Below are positions 7,099-14,990 of a stretch of DNA of 18,936 nucleotides, piece by piece (the stretch's first letter is position 1; each line of letters begins with the position of its first letter). Source of the DNA: CAYSZB01 sp964435475 (GTDB lineage Bacteria > Chloroflexota > Anaerolineae > Anaerolineales > Anaerolineaceae); assembly GCA_964435475.1 (NCBI GenBank), contig CAYSZB010000045.1, positions 1 through 18,936 of the forward strand, given 5' to 3'. The notes beneath the pieces are model-generated. The model was not told the DNA's origin, searched no databases, and saw only the letters and a program-made list of their open reading frames with translations. A program made the position numbers and the translations under genes.

Positions 7099-8574
7099 TC
7101 ATTCGGGACCTGGCGGTGAAAAAAGGGCAGCAACGCGGTCGTGGTTTTCGGGTTTGGCAAGCCCCAGGATACGATCATGCGGTTGGACCTGGATACGTCC
7201 GTTTGGAATCAGGAACTGGTCATCGCGGGCGATCAATAAGATGATGTAATTCTTGGGTAAGCCGATCTCAAAAATGGCTTTGCCGATCAAAGGCGAACGC
7301 GGGTTTACATTTATCTCTCTGAGGATGCCTTTCCAACCTTCAACAGGTTGCAAGGAGATGGGAAATTGGGGATCAGGAGACTCGTTATCCTCTACCTTCA
7401 GTTTGCGGGCAAAGAATGGCAGGGTGGTTCCCTGGACCAATACCGATAAGATGACAATAAAGAAGATGATATTGAAGAATAGGTTGGACTGGGTTAGGCC
7501 TGCCAGCATGGGGTAGGTTGCCAGAACAATGGGTACTGCACCACGCAAACCTACCCAGGCGATAAAGGTTTTTTCGCGTAATGAATACTGGAATGGCAAA
7601 AGACACAGAAAAACCGCCAGGGGGCGGGCAATAAAAATGAGAATGGCAGCCAAGGCAAGGCCGGGAATTATCACGGGAATGAGTTGACTGGGAAAGACGA
7701 ACAAACCCAGGGCAAGAAACATAATGATCTGTGAGAGCCAAGCCAATCCATTAAAGAATTTGACCATGCTGTTCTTATGAAGGAAATCAGCTTTGGCAAG
7801 GACCAGACCCATGATGTAAACAGCCAGGAAACCACTGCCCTGCAATAAGGCTGTTAACGAGAATGTAAGAAAGATCATGCCCATCGCCAGGACAGGATAG
7901 AGGCCTTCGTAGCCCAACCTCAGGCGATTTATGAGGAAGAGCAGAGCCTTTGCTGACAGCCAGCCAAATGCCAAGCCGATCAGCATCTGCAGAACAAAGA
8001 GTATCAATATACTGTGCCAGGGTTTACCTGGATCCTGGATCAACTGGATGACGCCCACTGTCAGGAAAACCGCCATCGGGTCGTTACTGCCTGATTCCAA
8101 TTCGAGGGACGTGCTGATCTTCTTTTGCAAGCGAACACCTTTGGAGCGTAGAAGGGCAAATACGGCAGCGGCATCCGTTGAGGAGACAATAGCGCCTAGC
8201 AATAGCCCTTCGAGGGGCGTCAACTTTAGAAAATAGACGGCGGTGATTCCGAGAACCAGAGCAGTCAGCAGAACACCTAGGGATGCCAGGGTCAATGACT
8301 TGGAAATGACAGTGCGGATGTGATCCATCTCAGTATCCAAACCGCCCGAGAAAAGAATCACAGCCAGGGCGAAGAAACCGACGGATTGGGCTATCTTTGG
8401 ATTATCAAAGTAGATACCACCGATACCTTCAGAACCAGCCAGCATACCGATGATCAAGAAAATCAGCAAGGCTGGAATACCCAATTTATCGGAAAATTTT
8501 GAGGCAATAACACTGAGCAGCAGCAAACCACCCATAATCAATATGAGCAATTCAATTGAAGTGTTCAGCCCCAT
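7099..8574 (-). CDS. CPA1-type K+/H+ (or Na+/H+) antiporter with C-terminal RCK_C domain, NhaP2/CvrA-like
   Basis: Inner-membrane cation/proton antiporter, 491 aa, with about 12 hydrophobic segments over residues 6-390. Conserved features are GIPALLIFLIIGMLAG (32-47), ILFSGGLDTEMD, SSTDAAAV (131-138), ESGSNDP (160-166, the Asn-Asp pair of electroneutral CPA1 transporters) and GLRGAVPIVLA (342-352). A cytosolic RCK_C (TrkA_C) domain spans about 412-478, containing SPLIGKAI and DRILGLAKPE, and suggests gating by nucleotide or ligand. The architecture matches NhaP2/CvrA, which moves K+ out in exchange for protons; ion choice cannot be proved from sequence. The ATG at 8574 has a weak GGTGA upstream. 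Single-gene unit divergent from the wzz-like gene. Confidence 0.93.
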   Translation of the reverse strand: MGLNTSIELLILIMGGLLLLSVIASKFSDKLGIPALLIFLIIGMLAGSEGIGGIYFDNPKIAQSVGFFALAVILFSGGLDTEMDHIRTVISKSLTLASLGVLLTALVLGITAVYFLKLTPLEGLLLGAIVSSTDAAAVFALLRSKGVRLQKKISTSLELESGSNDPMAVFLTVGVIQLIQDPGKPWHSILILFVLQMLIGLAFGWLSAKALLFLINRLRLGYEGLYPVLAMGMIFLTFSLTALLQGSGFLAVYIMGLVLAKADFLHKNSMVKFFNGLAWLSQIIMFLALGLFVFPSQLIPVIIPGLALAAILIFIARPLAVFLCLLPFQYSLREKTFIAWVGLRGAVPIVLATYPMLAGLTQSNLFFNIIFFIVILSVLVQGTTLPFFARKLKVEDNESPDPQFPISLQPVEGWKGILREINVNPRSPLIGKAIFEIGLPKNYIILLIARDDQFLIPNGRIQVQPHDRILGLAKPENHDRVAALFSPPGPE

Positions 8575-8735
8575 AAATGATCACCCGAGATTTCCGCCAA
8601 GAATTTCATGGCTTCATTTTACCAGTTGATGATGGAGAATGATAATTATGCGACATGAAAGCAGTTATGCAAACCTCAAAATAATAATGATAGAATTTAT
8701 TCAGGATGTTTTGTTAATAGCAGAGAAGAGGACAA
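8575..8735. promoter_or_regulatory. Divergent promoter region between antiporter and Wzz-like gene
   Basis: 161 bp AT-rich spacer that must hold both promoters. Minus strand: TTGCAT (8667-8672) and CATAAT (8645-8650) with a 16-bp spacer form a fair sigma-70 candidate. Plus strand: TTATGC (8665-8670) is followed after 17 bp by TGATAG (8688-8693), a weak candidate; TAGAAT at 8691-8696 is the better -10 but leaves a 20-bp spacer. TTATGC occurs twice, at 8646-8651 and 8665-8670, 19 bp apart and on the same face of the helix, which could be a regulator half-site pair. Confidence 0.35.
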
Positions 8736-9524
8736 TTGAGCAATTCTGATCTTGAATATCACCCTGCAATACTGCAAAGAGGATACCTTAAGCAATGGTG
8801 GATAATTGCCATCGGGATCATCATTGGCGGGTTGGTCGGGCTGGTGGTGGGGTACTCGCTGCCACCGGTTTACGAGGCCACATTTATCATTGTTTCCAAC
8901 GTGCGCATAGGTCTTACTGAAGAAATTACAGAGATCATGCTGGATGCGGCGATCTACCATGTGGGGGACCTGGCTTATAACAATGTTCTGGTCGCTGAGC
9001 TGGTCGAATCACTCGATCAGCAGGGCATCGACCTGCCGGTGGAAAAAATCCTGGATCAAACCGACGTTGAACGACGATTAAACTCCACGCTGCTCAAGGT
9101 CAGAAGGAAGGATGCCGGTGAGGCAATGCAAATTGCCAATACATGGGGAATGATCCTGTTTGACATGCTGAAGACAGGTTATGAATACGCAGTGGTTGCG
9201 GATAGCCTGACAGATTACCAGACGACCCTGGAGAAATGCCTGCTGGACGAGGACAATGAAGGGTGCGGCACGTACTGCGGGCTGCCGAAAGAAGAATTGC
9301 AGAACGAAATTATCAGCCTGTCAAGCGACATCACCGCCGCCAGGAATGAAAGCCTGGGTTTATATTCGGAGCTGACTGTCGGTGAGTACCAGGAGGCGGA
9401 GCTGCCGGAAAGACCTGCATTTTATGAACAGCGATCGCTGATCCTGGTGGGTGCAGGCATCGGTTTCCTGCTGGCGATCCTCTTTCTTGAAGTGTGGGCG
9501 CCGCGGAAAAAGGTGAGCGATTGA
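8736..9524 (+). CDS. Wzz-like chain-length determinant / polysaccharide co-polymerase
   Basis: 262-aa inner-membrane protein with the Wzz topology: a short cytosolic N-terminus, TM1 about 21-40 (WWIIAIGIIIGGLVGLVVGY), an extracytoplasmic domain, a Pro-rich approach (ELPERPAFYEQ) and TM2 about 234-254, ending in a basic tail. Such proteins set polymer length or help export of surface polysaccharide. No Walker A or BY-kinase domain is present, so it is the short, kinase-less type. Unusual are three cysteines (C168, C177, C181) in the predicted external domain. The start is TTG at 8736, since no ATG fits; GAGG is at 8728-8731. The stop TGA overlaps the TTG of the next gene. Sequence identity to named Wzz proteins looks low, so the call rests on topology and neighbour. 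Confidence 0.75.
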   Translation: MSNSDLEYHPAILQRGYLKQWWIIAIGIIIGGLVGLVVGYSLPPVYEATFIIVSNVRIGLTEEITEIMLDAAIYHVGDLAYNNVLVAELVESLDQQGIDLPVEKILDQTDVERRLNSTLLKVRRKDAGEAMQIANTWGMILFDMLKTGYEYAVVADSLTDYQTTLEKCLLDEDNEGCGTYCGLPKEELQNEIISLSSDITAARNESLGLYSELTVGEYQEAELPERPAFYEQRSLILVGAGIGFLLAILFLEVWAPRKKVSD

Positions 9525-11017
9525 AAGTGCGGCAGTGGCTGGTGAGGGGGGGATGGTGGCTGATGCTGGTCAGCCTGCCTGTGACCAGTTTTCCCCTTTT
9601 ATCGCGTTTGTTTGGCGGCACTTCGGTGGCACCGCTTTCGCTGATCTTCCTGGTCTTCTTACTACTTGCCTGGTATGTGCCACTTCTCTTTAAGACACGG
9701 GCAATTCCCAGGCACTCGCTGCCGTTGATGCTTTTCATGATCCTGGCGCTCATCTCCAGCCTGGCTGGTTACTTTCTTTTGACGCCAACATTCCGCGAGA
9801 TCTCGCCATGGAGAAACCTGCTGGAGAGCCTGGTCACACTGGGAATAGGGGTGTGTTTTTACCTGGTGGTCTCCACCTACCTGGACAGCAGCAAAAAGGT
9901 CGGGCAATTCCTGCGATTGATCAACTACAGCGGCCTGGTGATGCTGCTTTATGCCCTATTGCAGGCGGCGATCTTCTATATCCTGTGGGACTATCCCCCG
10001 GTGATGAGGACATTTCACGCCTACATTTCTTCAAGTTTCCTCTTTCAACGGCGAACAACCGGGCTGGCATATGAGCCATCGTGGTTTGCGCACCTTTTGA
10101 ACCTGGTGTACCTGCCCATCTGGTTGGGGATGAGCATAAAAAAGGTGAGCGCACACAAATTCAGGGTCTGGAAATTCAGCCTGGAAAACGTGCTCTTGGT
10201 GTTGGGGGTGGCAGCGCTTTTCCTTTCCTTTTCAAGGATCGGTTGGCTGGCATTTATCGTGACGGTTGGTTTCCTGGTCTTCCGATTGATGCACAACCTT
10301 TCGCTGCGCCTGGTAAGCAAGATCCAGGAGCGGTATGAAAGTGAGTTGAGATCATCCATCAAAATGTTGATCAGAAGCGGTTTCTGGTTCATTACACTGG
10401 TTGTGATGGTCGGTATTTTGATCGGGGCAGGCGTGATCATGACCAAGATCGACCCGCGGATGGCGGAACTGTTTAACCTGGCGGTGATCCGGGAGAAAGG
10501 ATTCCTGGAATGGGCGGGGAAACTGATCTTTGCTGAACGCATCATCTATTGGGATGCGGGACTCAAAGTTTTCCTGACATACCCGATCCTGGGGGTGGGT
10601 TTGGGCAGATCGGGATACTTTTTCCAGGAGACCTTTGCGTCTTTCGGCTATAAATTACCTGAAATCGTGCACATACTTAACCGGAACGATTTCATACCGA
10701 ATGCCAAGAACCTGTGGGTGAGGTTACTGGCAGAGAGTGGGCTGATCGGTTTCTCTGTTTTCACCAGTTACCTGTACATCCATTGGAAAAGTGCACGGAT
10801 GATCGAAAAAGCAGGTAAGGGACTGCTCAATTCGGTCGGATTGTTCGGACAGATCTTTATGGTGGCCTTATTGGTGGAAGGATTCAGCGTTGATACCTTC
10901 GGACTTCCATTTTTATGGGTGTCGCTGGGAGTCATTGCAGCCGTTCAGCGGATCATTTATGTTGAAAAAAGCAATGAAATACCCGGTGTCGTGGATGCTG
11001 AGCGATCCCAATCTTGA
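9521..11017 (+). CDS. O-antigen ligase/polymerase-like membrane protein (Wzy_C type)
   Basis: About 498 aa with 10-12 predicted membrane segments and a large external loop roughly between residues 290 and 410. Family hallmarks are TTGLAYEPSWFAHLLNL, LSFSRIGWLAFIV and PILGVGLGRSGYFF, then PNAKNLWVRLLAESGLIG. Members polymerise or ligate undecaprenyl-linked glycans at the outer face of the membrane; ligase and polymerase cannot be separated by sequence alone, and in a lineage lacking LPS a Wzy-type polymerase is more likely. The frame can be extended to a GTG at 9494 inside the upstream gene, but AAGG (7 nt before) and the TTGA overlap point to TTG 9521. Partner of the Wzz-like gene. No glycosyltransferases, flippase or priming enzyme accompany them here. 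27 bp separate it from lplA. Confidence 0.85.
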   Translation: MKVRQWLVRGGWWLMLVSLPVTSFPLLSRLFGGTSVAPLSLIFLVFLLLAWYVPLLFKTRAIPRHSLPLMLFMILALISSLAGYFLLTPTFREISPWRNLLESLVTLGIGVCFYLVVSTYLDSSKKVGQFLRLINYSGLVMLLYALLQAAIFYILWDYPPVMRTFHAYISSSFLFQRRTTGLAYEPSWFAHLLNLVYLPIWLGMSIKKVSAHKFRVWKFSLENVLLVLGVAALFLSFSRIGWLAFIVTVGFLVFRLMHNLSLRLVSKIQERYESELRSSIKMLIRSGFWFITLVVMVGILIGAGVIMTKIDPRMAELFNLAVIREKGFLEWAGKLIFAERIIYWDAGLKVFLTYPILGVGLGRSGYFFQETFASFGYKLPEIVHILNRNDFIPNAKNLWVRLLAESGLIGFSVFTSYLYIHWKSARMIEKAGKGLLNSVGLFGQIFMVALLVEGFSVDTFGLPFLWVSLGVIAAVQRIIYVEKSNEIPGVVDAERSQS

Positions 11018-11044
11018 TGAAATTATCAGAAATGAGTGTGATAT

Positions 11045-12034
11045 ATGTTTTTTGTTGACAATGAAAATGTGACCGACCCGCGGGTGAACCTGGCGATCGA
11101 AGAATACCTGCTGGGCAATATCATGCCTGAAGAAGAGATATTACTGTTTTACATCAACGAACCCTCGATCATCATCGGCAGAAACCAGAATACGGTGGAA
11201 GAGATCAATGTCGACTACATCACGGCACAAAACATCCATGTGGTGCGGCGACTTTCCGGCGGGGGGGCAGTATACCATGACCACGGCAACCTGAATTTCA
11301 GTTTCATTGCACCAAACAGCGGCTCAAATTTCAACAATTTTCAAAAGTTCACCGCACCGGTGATCAGCGCTTTGCAGGGCATGGGGGTGAACGCGGAATT
11401 GAGCGGCAGGAATGACATCCTGGTCGGGGAGCGCAAGATCTCGGGAAATGCGCAATACATATCCCGGTCAAGGATGGTCAGCCACGGCACGCTGCTGTTT
11501 TCGAGCGACCTGAGCCATGTGGCAGATGCGCTGCGGGTCAAGACCTCCAAAATTGAATCCAAAGGCATCAAATCGATCCGCAGCCGGGTGGCCAATATCT
11601 CTGAGTTTTTAAGTGAACCCATGACGGTCGAACAATTCAGGGAGAGACTGCTGGTGAGCATCTTCAATGGAGCTGATAACATACAACAATACCACCTGAC
11701 GGCAGAAGATTGGCAAGCCATACACAAGCTATCTGATGAGAGATACAAAAAGTGGGAATGGAATTACGGCAAGTCCCCGGCTTTCAACCTGCAGAAGGTG
11801 CAGCGTTTCGCTGCCGGCGAAATTGACGCCAGGCTGGAGATCGAAAAAGGGATCATCTGCCAGGTAAAATTCTTTGGTGACTTCTTTGGTAAACTGGAGA
11901 TCAGCAAGCTCGAGGAGCAGTTAAAAGGCGTACGCTACCACCCGGATGACCTGCGGATCGCCCTGGAAAAAGTGGATGTCAGCCAGTTCTTCTCCAACAT
12001 CACCCTGGAAGACCTGCTGTGGCTGCTCTATTGA
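11045..12034 (+). CDS. lplA: Lipoate-protein ligase A
   Basis: ATP-dependent attachment of free lipoate to the lysine of lipoyl domains (pyruvate and 2-oxoacid dehydrogenases, glycine cleavage H protein); cytoplasmic, lipoate-scavenging route. The 329-aa protein has the catalytic domain with RRLSGGGAVYHDHGNLNFSF (68-87) and GRNDILVGERKISGNAQ (121-137); K131 matches the catalytic lysine (E. coli K133). The C-terminal ~80 residues (KWEWNYGKSPAFNL...) form the LplA accessory domain, so it should carry out activation and transfer without a separate partner. The ATG at 11045 has only weak SD-like purines, and MFFVDNENVTDPRVNLAIEEYL is a typical start. It may be read through from the polysaccharide genes. 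No lipoyl-domain protein or lipoate synthase is in the window. Confidence 0.95.
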   Translation: MFFVDNENVTDPRVNLAIEEYLLGNIMPEEEILLFYINEPSIIIGRNQNTVEEINVDYITAQNIHVVRRLSGGGAVYHDHGNLNFSFIAPNSGSNFNNFQKFTAPVISALQGMGVNAELSGRNDILVGERKISGNAQYISRSRMVSHGTLLFSSDLSHVADALRVKTSKIESKGIKSIRSRVANISEFLSEPMTVEQFRERLLVSIFNGADNIQQYHLTAEDWQAIHKLSDERYKKWEWNYGKSPAFNLQKVQRFAAGEIDARLEIEKGIICQVKFFGDFFGKLEISKLEEQLKGVRYHPDDLRIALEKVDVSQFFSNITLEDLLWLLY

Positions 12035-12095
12035 CGATGCCGGAAAAATATTTCAACCAGTATTGGATAGCGTAAAAAAGGAAGACCGGAGGATC

Positions 12096-13931
12096 ATGCT
12101 CTATTCAGGCAAATACTTACGCATTAATCTAACAAACAAGGATATCCAGAGTGCTGCAATCAGCGAGGCAGATACAAGGAAATACCTGCTTGGAAGCGGC
12201 TTCGCAGCATATTGTTTCATGAAAGAGATGGACCCGAGAGTTGACGCACTGGATGAGAACAGTGTGATCTATATCTTCAACGGCCTGCTCAGTGGTTCAT
12301 CCATCCCGACCGCCTGCCGAACCAGTTTTTGCGGCCGAAGCCCGTTAACCGGGATATGGAACGAGTCGAACGTGGGAGGGCATTTTGGGGCTGAACTGCG
12401 CAAAGCAGGGCTGGATGGGCTGGTCATTGCGGGGAAAGCAAAAAAACCGGTCTACCTGTTCATCCATGATGGGCAGGTCGAGTTCCGACAGGCTGATCAT
12501 CTGTGGGGCAAAGACACTTTTGATACATATGACCAGATCATCCTGGAGACGCACCCCAAAGCACGGGCGGCAGTGATCGGACCGGCTGGCGAAAGGCTGG
12601 TGAGGTTCGCCGGAATCATGCAAGGCGGCAGAAATCAAAACCGGGCGGCAGGCAGGGGCGGGATGGGGGCGGTGTTTGGCAGCAAGCACCTGAAAGGCAT
12701 TGCCGTGGTCGGGTCTGAGAAAGGCGAGGCTGAAGACCCTGGAGGGCTGCGGGACTTGATCCGGGAGCAGATACCGATCATAAAGAATAATGCGGTGGGA
12801 CTTTCAAAGTACGGGACGGCAGGCGGTGTAGCGGGATCAGAACTGTTTGGCGACCTGCCGATCCGCAACTACCAGGGAGGCAACTGGGAAGAGGGTGCCA
12901 TGGTGATCAGCGGGCAAAACCTGGCAGAACAGTACCCTGTCAAGCAGACATTCTGCCATGCCTGCCCGATCGGGTGCGGCAAGCACGTGGATGCGCAAAT
13001 GGCGGATGGCACACATATCCAGGGAGAAGCGCCTGAATATGAAACACTGGCAGGCATGGGCGCGATGCTGGAAATTGGCGACCTGGACGCGATGATCAAG
13101 GTAAATGACCTGTGCAACCGGGCGGGATTGGATACGATCAGTGCTTCAACGATAGCCGCTTTTGCCACGGAAGCTTTTGAAAACGGTTTGATCAGCGCAG
13201 CGGACTGCCTGGGTCAGAGCCTTAAGTGGAAGGACCCGCAAAGCCTGTACCATATATTAGACCTTATCTGTAACAGGCAAGGGATTGGCGACCTTCTGGC
13301 ACAGGGCGTAAGGGAAGCCTCCCGGCAGTTGGGTGGCGGTTCGGAAGCCTATGCCATCCAGGTCAAAGGATTGGAGATGGCATACCATGATCCCAGGGCG
13401 ACGTTTTCGATGGCGGCTAATTATGCCACCGCCAACCGGGGTGCATGCCACCTGGAAGGACTTTCGTACTGGCGGATCTACGGGTTGGATGGGACAAGCT
13501 GGTCAAAGGATAAGCCCGGCCGTTTTTCGAACGAGGGGGCAGCCCGGGAGGCGATCACCTTCCAGAACTATTTTTCGACCTTCAACCCCCTGGGGTTGTG
13601 CAAATTCCTGGGTAAGGCAGGCGTTTCACCGGATGTCATTGCAGCGTTCTTGACCCGCGGATTGGGGTGGGAGGTTACAGGCGAGCAGCTGCTGGAGACT
13701 GGAGAGCGCATTTTCAACCTGAAACGGATGATCAACAACCGCTACGGTATTTCGCGAGATGACGACAGCCTGCCTGAAAGGCTGACCACATTGGCAAGGC
13801 CGAGCGGAGGGGCGGCGGGAAAAGTGCCAGATATGGCATATATCCTGGCGGATTACTATGCACTGCGGGGATGGAACGCAGAGGGAGAGGTCACAGAAGA
13901 AACCAGGCAGAGATTGGGGCTGGAACTTTAA
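12096..13931 (+). CDS. aor: Aldehyde ferredoxin oxidoreductase (tungsto- or molybdo-pterin, 4Fe-4S)
   Basis: Oxidises aldehydes to carboxylic acids with ferredoxin, or reduces acids in the reverse direction; cytoplasmic, oxygen-sensitive. The 611-aa protein matches the family's usual length. The N-terminal bis-pterin cofactor domain is readable at SGFAAYCFMKE, GRSPLTGIWNESNVGGHFGAELRKAG (80-105) and RAAGRGGMGAVFGSKHLKG (183-201). Iron-sulfur ligands are C287, C290 and C294 (CHACPIGC) plus C502 (NPLGLCKF). PEYETL (313-318) is the conserved glutamate region. The frame is open back to 11946 inside lplA, but the ATG at 12096 has GGAGG at 12088-12092 and starts in the classic MLYSGKYLRINLTN style. 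61 bp downstream of lplA; only 4 bp separate its stop from the convergent epimerase gene. No MoaD-like or ferredoxin gene is adjacent, so the electron partner is elsewhere. Metal and aldehyde specificity are undetermined. Confidence 0.95.
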   Translation: MLYSGKYLRINLTNKDIQSAAISEADTRKYLLGSGFAAYCFMKEMDPRVDALDENSVIYIFNGLLSGSSIPTACRTSFCGRSPLTGIWNESNVGGHFGAELRKAGLDGLVIAGKAKKPVYLFIHDGQVEFRQADHLWGKDTFDTYDQIILETHPKARAAVIGPAGERLVRFAGIMQGGRNQNRAAGRGGMGAVFGSKHLKGIAVVGSEKGEAEDPGGLRDLIREQIPIIKNNAVGLSKYGTAGGVAGSELFGDLPIRNYQGGNWEEGAMVISGQNLAEQYPVKQTFCHACPIGCGKHVDAQMADGTHIQGEAPEYETLAGMGAMLEIGDLDAMIKVNDLCNRAGLDTISASTIAAFATEAFENGLISAADCLGQSLKWKDPQSLYHILDLICNRQGIGDLLAQGVREASRQLGGGSEAYAIQVKGLEMAYHDPRATFSMAANYATANRGACHLEGLSYWRIYGLDGTSWSKDKPGRFSNEGAAREAITFQNYFSTFNPLGLCKFLGKAGVSPDVIAAFLTRGLGWEVTGEQLLETGERIFNLKRMINNRYGISRDDDSLPERLTTLARPSGGAAGKVPDMAYILADYYALRGWNAEGEVTEETRQRLGLEL

Positions 13932-13935
13932 GGGC

Positions 13936-14925
13936 TTATAAATAGCCGATCTGCTTTAGATAGTCGATCGATCTTCTTATCGCTTCGCGCGGCGGGGTCT
14001 GGGGCATTAGCAATTCAGAAATTGCCTTGCTGGAGGTATAGAAATGGGTGTCGGCAGACATGCGGGCCATTGTACGGCTCAGCAAGGGCGCTTTGCGGGT
14101 CAGTTTTGAGATAACCTGCGCCATGCCACCCGTCAATACAGCCAGGGGTGTCGGGATTAAGAACTTCAAGCGGCGGGTTTCAGCCAAATCAGAAATAAGG
14201 TCAAAGAATTCGTGGTAGGTTAAATTTTCACCGCCGGTAATGTAGCATTGCCCCGGTCGACCCATGGTCAGGGCGTTGACCGCCGCGGCGGCGATATCAC
14301 CGGCGTAGGCGATGCACTTGCCGCCAGCAGAGAACCCCGGCAAACGGCGTCTGGCGACAGAAATGATCATTTTGCCGGAATTGGGCGTGGTGTCGTATTC
14401 ACCAACAATGAAAGTCGGGGCAAGGATGATGACCGGCAATTGGTACAGTTCAAACTGTTTGATGAGGTAATCCTGGGCGGACTTCTTGGTGTCCAGGTAA
14501 TCCAGGTTGAATTTTTTCCCTAGAAATGGAGAATTCTCATCCCCGGGAGTTTGCCTGCTGCCGTAGCCAAAGGAACTGGCAGAACCAATATGGATGAACC
14601 TTTTGATGTTGTTGACCTTGGCTGCTTCTACCAGAGCAACCACAGAATCAAAATTGACCCGCCACATGGCTGAGGAACGGCCCGGCCAAAGGGAGGTCGA
14701 GCCGGCAGAGTGGACCAGGTAATCACAGTTTCTCATGGCATTCTGAACGTCCTGCGGGTTGGTCAGATCACCGCGAAATATTTCGATGTCCAGTCCATCC
14801 AGGGTCCCGGTACTGCGACCTGCCTGGACAAAAGCCTTAACCAGGTAGCCGGCATGGATGGCATGCCTGACAACATGACTGCCCAAAAGACCATCCGCAC
14901 CTGTGATCAGAATTTTGCGGTTCAT
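13936..14925 (-). CDS. Extended SDR, NAD-dependent epimerase/dehydratase-like
   Basis: NAD(P)-dependent oxidoreductase of 329 aa with a Rossmann fold: GADGLLGS (9-16) at the N-terminus, FRGDLTN, VHSAGSTS, the Ser region FIHIGSASSFG and the active-site Y143xxxK147 (YLDTK). VIILAPTFIVGEYDTTPN and the C-terminal helix REAIRRSIDYLKQIGYL resemble the dihydroflavonol-reductase / hopanoid-associated epimerase branch more than UDP-glucose epimerases; the substrate is unknown. The frame can begin at TTG 14928, but ATG at 14925 follows directly and is preferred. No Shine-Dalgarno is visible, and a TATAAT on this strand only ~15 bp upstream would give a very short leader. Divergent from the CPBP gene; the 3' end nearly touches aor. 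Confidence 0.85.
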   Translation of the reverse strand: MNRKILITGADGLLGSHVVRHAIHAGYLVKAFVQAGRSTGTLDGLDIEIFRGDLTNPQDVQNAMRNCDYLVHSAGSTSLWPGRSSAMWRVNFDSVVALVEAAKVNNIKRFIHIGSASSFGYGSRQTPGDENSPFLGKKFNLDYLDTKKSAQDYLIKQFELYQLPVIILAPTFIVGEYDTTPNSGKMIISVARRRLPGFSAGGKCIAYAGDIAAAAVNALTMGRPGQCYITGGENLTYHEFFDLISDLAETRRLKFLIPTPLAVLTGGMAQVISKLTRKAPLLSRTMARMSADTHFYTSSKAISELLMPQTPPREAIRRSIDYLKQIGYL

Positions 14926-14935
14926 CAATAGTGAC

Positions 14936-14945
14936 TATAATTATA
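14936..14945. promoter_or_regulatory. Back-to-back TATAAT boxes in the epimerase/CPBP divergent gap
   Basis: TATAAT occurs on the plus strand at 14936-14941 and on the minus strand at 14945-14940, sharing bases in a 10-bp palindrome within a 65-bp divergent gap. The plus-strand -35 candidates (TTTTGC at 14913-14918) and minus-strand candidates are poor, so the evidence is the -10 matches and location. The minus-strand promoter would start transcription about 7-8 nt before the epimerase ATG. Confidence 0.4.
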
Positions 14946-14990
14946 TTACCCAGTCCGGCAAAGGACATGAGGAATATTGTTGAGGTCAAG

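Noticed and set aside
10045..10545. Minus-strand open frame of 166 codons in the O-antigen ligase-like gene
   Set aside because: Antisense to membrane helices, no start signal, no similarity.
12031..12060. TTGACG at the end of lplA as a -35 for aor
   Set aside because: No -10-like hexamer at 16-18 bp spacing.
11946..12095. N-terminal extension of the aldehyde oxidoreductase frame into lplA
   Set aside because: The extra 50 residues are a shifted reading of the lplA end; ATG 12096 with GGAGG gives the normal family start.
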